Below, piece by piece: positions 63,773-64,000 of a stretch of 64,000 bases of DNA (positions are counted from its first letter, which is position 1; every line of letters starts with the position of its first letter). The stretch comes from Enterobacter sp. 10-1 (GTDB lineage: Bacteria; Pseudomonadota; Gammaproteobacteria; Enterobacterales; Enterobacteriaceae). The notes beneath the pieces are model-generated. The model made no database searches and was not told the DNA's origin. It was given only the letters and a program-made list of their open reading frames with translations. The stretch is taken from contig NISF01000006.1 of assembly GCA_002270295.1 (NCBI GenBank), positions 124,001 through 188,000 of the forward strand, written 5' to 3'. The translations under genes were made by a program, and so were the position numbers.

Positions 63773-63801
63773 CATCATTGCACTGTTAAGGTGCAATGAT
63801 G
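63773..63801 (+). terminator. hairpin after dcp
   Basis: CATCATTGCAC and GTGCAATGATG form an 11-bp perfect stem with a 7-base loop, 25 bp after the dcp stop. There is no T tract. Confidence 0.5.
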
Positions 63802-63943
63802 CGCACCCCGAACCGTTCGCAGATCGTCAAGGGAACGCAGTAAGTCAATTCATCGCTCCAAACCCCGCAGCCATTCTCTGGGGGGTTATTGTCTAAATGA
63901 CGTACGGAGCAATCTTATCGGCAGGGCGAAAAACAGGATTGTT

Positions 63944-64000
63944 CTAGCCCCATTTCTCTGTGGGCGGGGCGTTGAGTTTTTCTTTCATATATTCGTATAA
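63944..64000 (-). CDS. 3' end of an unidentified minus-strand gene
   Basis: Reading inward from the window edge, one frame is open to a TAG at 63946-63944, giving the last 18 residues LYEYMKEKLNAPPTEKWG. The hydrophilic, protein-like tail and the gap to dcp suggest the end of a convergent gene. It is too short to identify, and the frame could be chance. Confidence 0.3.
   Translation of the reverse strand, partial: LYEYMKEKLNAPPTEKWG

Overview
The window is chromosomal DNA of an enteric bacterium of the Klebsiella/Raoultella group. Gene order from about 29.8 kb to the end follows the Escherichia coli stretch dcp-ydfG-rspR...rspAB-ynfA-ynfB-speG-ynfC-ynfD-ynfEFGH-dmsD-clcB-bioD2-mlc-ynfL-ynfM-asr-ydgU-ydgD-mdtIJ-tqsA, with local gains and losses. 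The malonate decarboxylase (mdc) operon, the beta-ketoadipate (pca) operon and a soluble NADH-dependent fumarate reductase point to Klebsiella rather than Escherichia. Assignments rest on protein motifs and remembered family sequences; no database search was run.

Layout. 1-4.4 kb: pcaI(end)-J-F-B-D-C, protocatechuate degradation through beta-ketoadipate, ending in a terminator. 4.6-7.8 kb: a MarR-type regulator with an EmrAB-like drug efflux pair; a 16-bp-arm palindrome lies on its promoter. 7.8-8.3 kb: a GC-rich, hairpin-rich non-coding element. 8.3-18.2 kb: a fumarate module with class I fumarase, DASS dicarboxylate antiporter, a 634-bp divergent control region with a perfect FNR box, a three-domain fumarate reductase, its ApbE flavin transferase, and the DcuSR two-component system. 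18.4-21.3 kb: a MurQ-like SIS protein and malate:quinone oxidoreductase. 21.5-29.6 kb: mdcR convergent with mdcABCDE-[ERIC element]-mdcFGH.

29.8-45 kb: tqsA, mdtJI with a candidate leader ORF, a CHASE4-like/GGDEF/EAL protein, ydgD, a LysR/LysE pair, ydgU, asr with an RstA box, an M32 carboxypeptidase, ynfM/ynfL, mlc with CRP and Mlc sites, and bioD2. 45-52 kb: a wrecked clcB, dmsD-ynfH-ynfE/F with no iron-sulphur (YnfG/DmsB) subunit gene, ynfD, ynfC, speG, ynfB, ynfA. 52-61 kb: rspA-rspB-ydfJ, a decayed second copy of the rspA 3' end, an AT-rich MHS transporter, a mannitol dehydrogenase family enzyme (ydfI), a universal stress protein, rspR, ydfG. 61.7-64 kb: dcp, and the last codons of an unidentified minus-strand gene.

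The most coherent unit is the fumarate module. Malate or fumarate is imported in exchange for succinate, fumarase interconverts malate and fumarate, and the cytoplasmic reductase oxidises NADH with fumarate. The FMN transferase it needs is encoded beside it, and fumarate-sensing DcuSR and oxygen-sensing FNR appear to control it. No rRNA, tRNA, CRISPR array, prophage or intact insertion sequence was seen.
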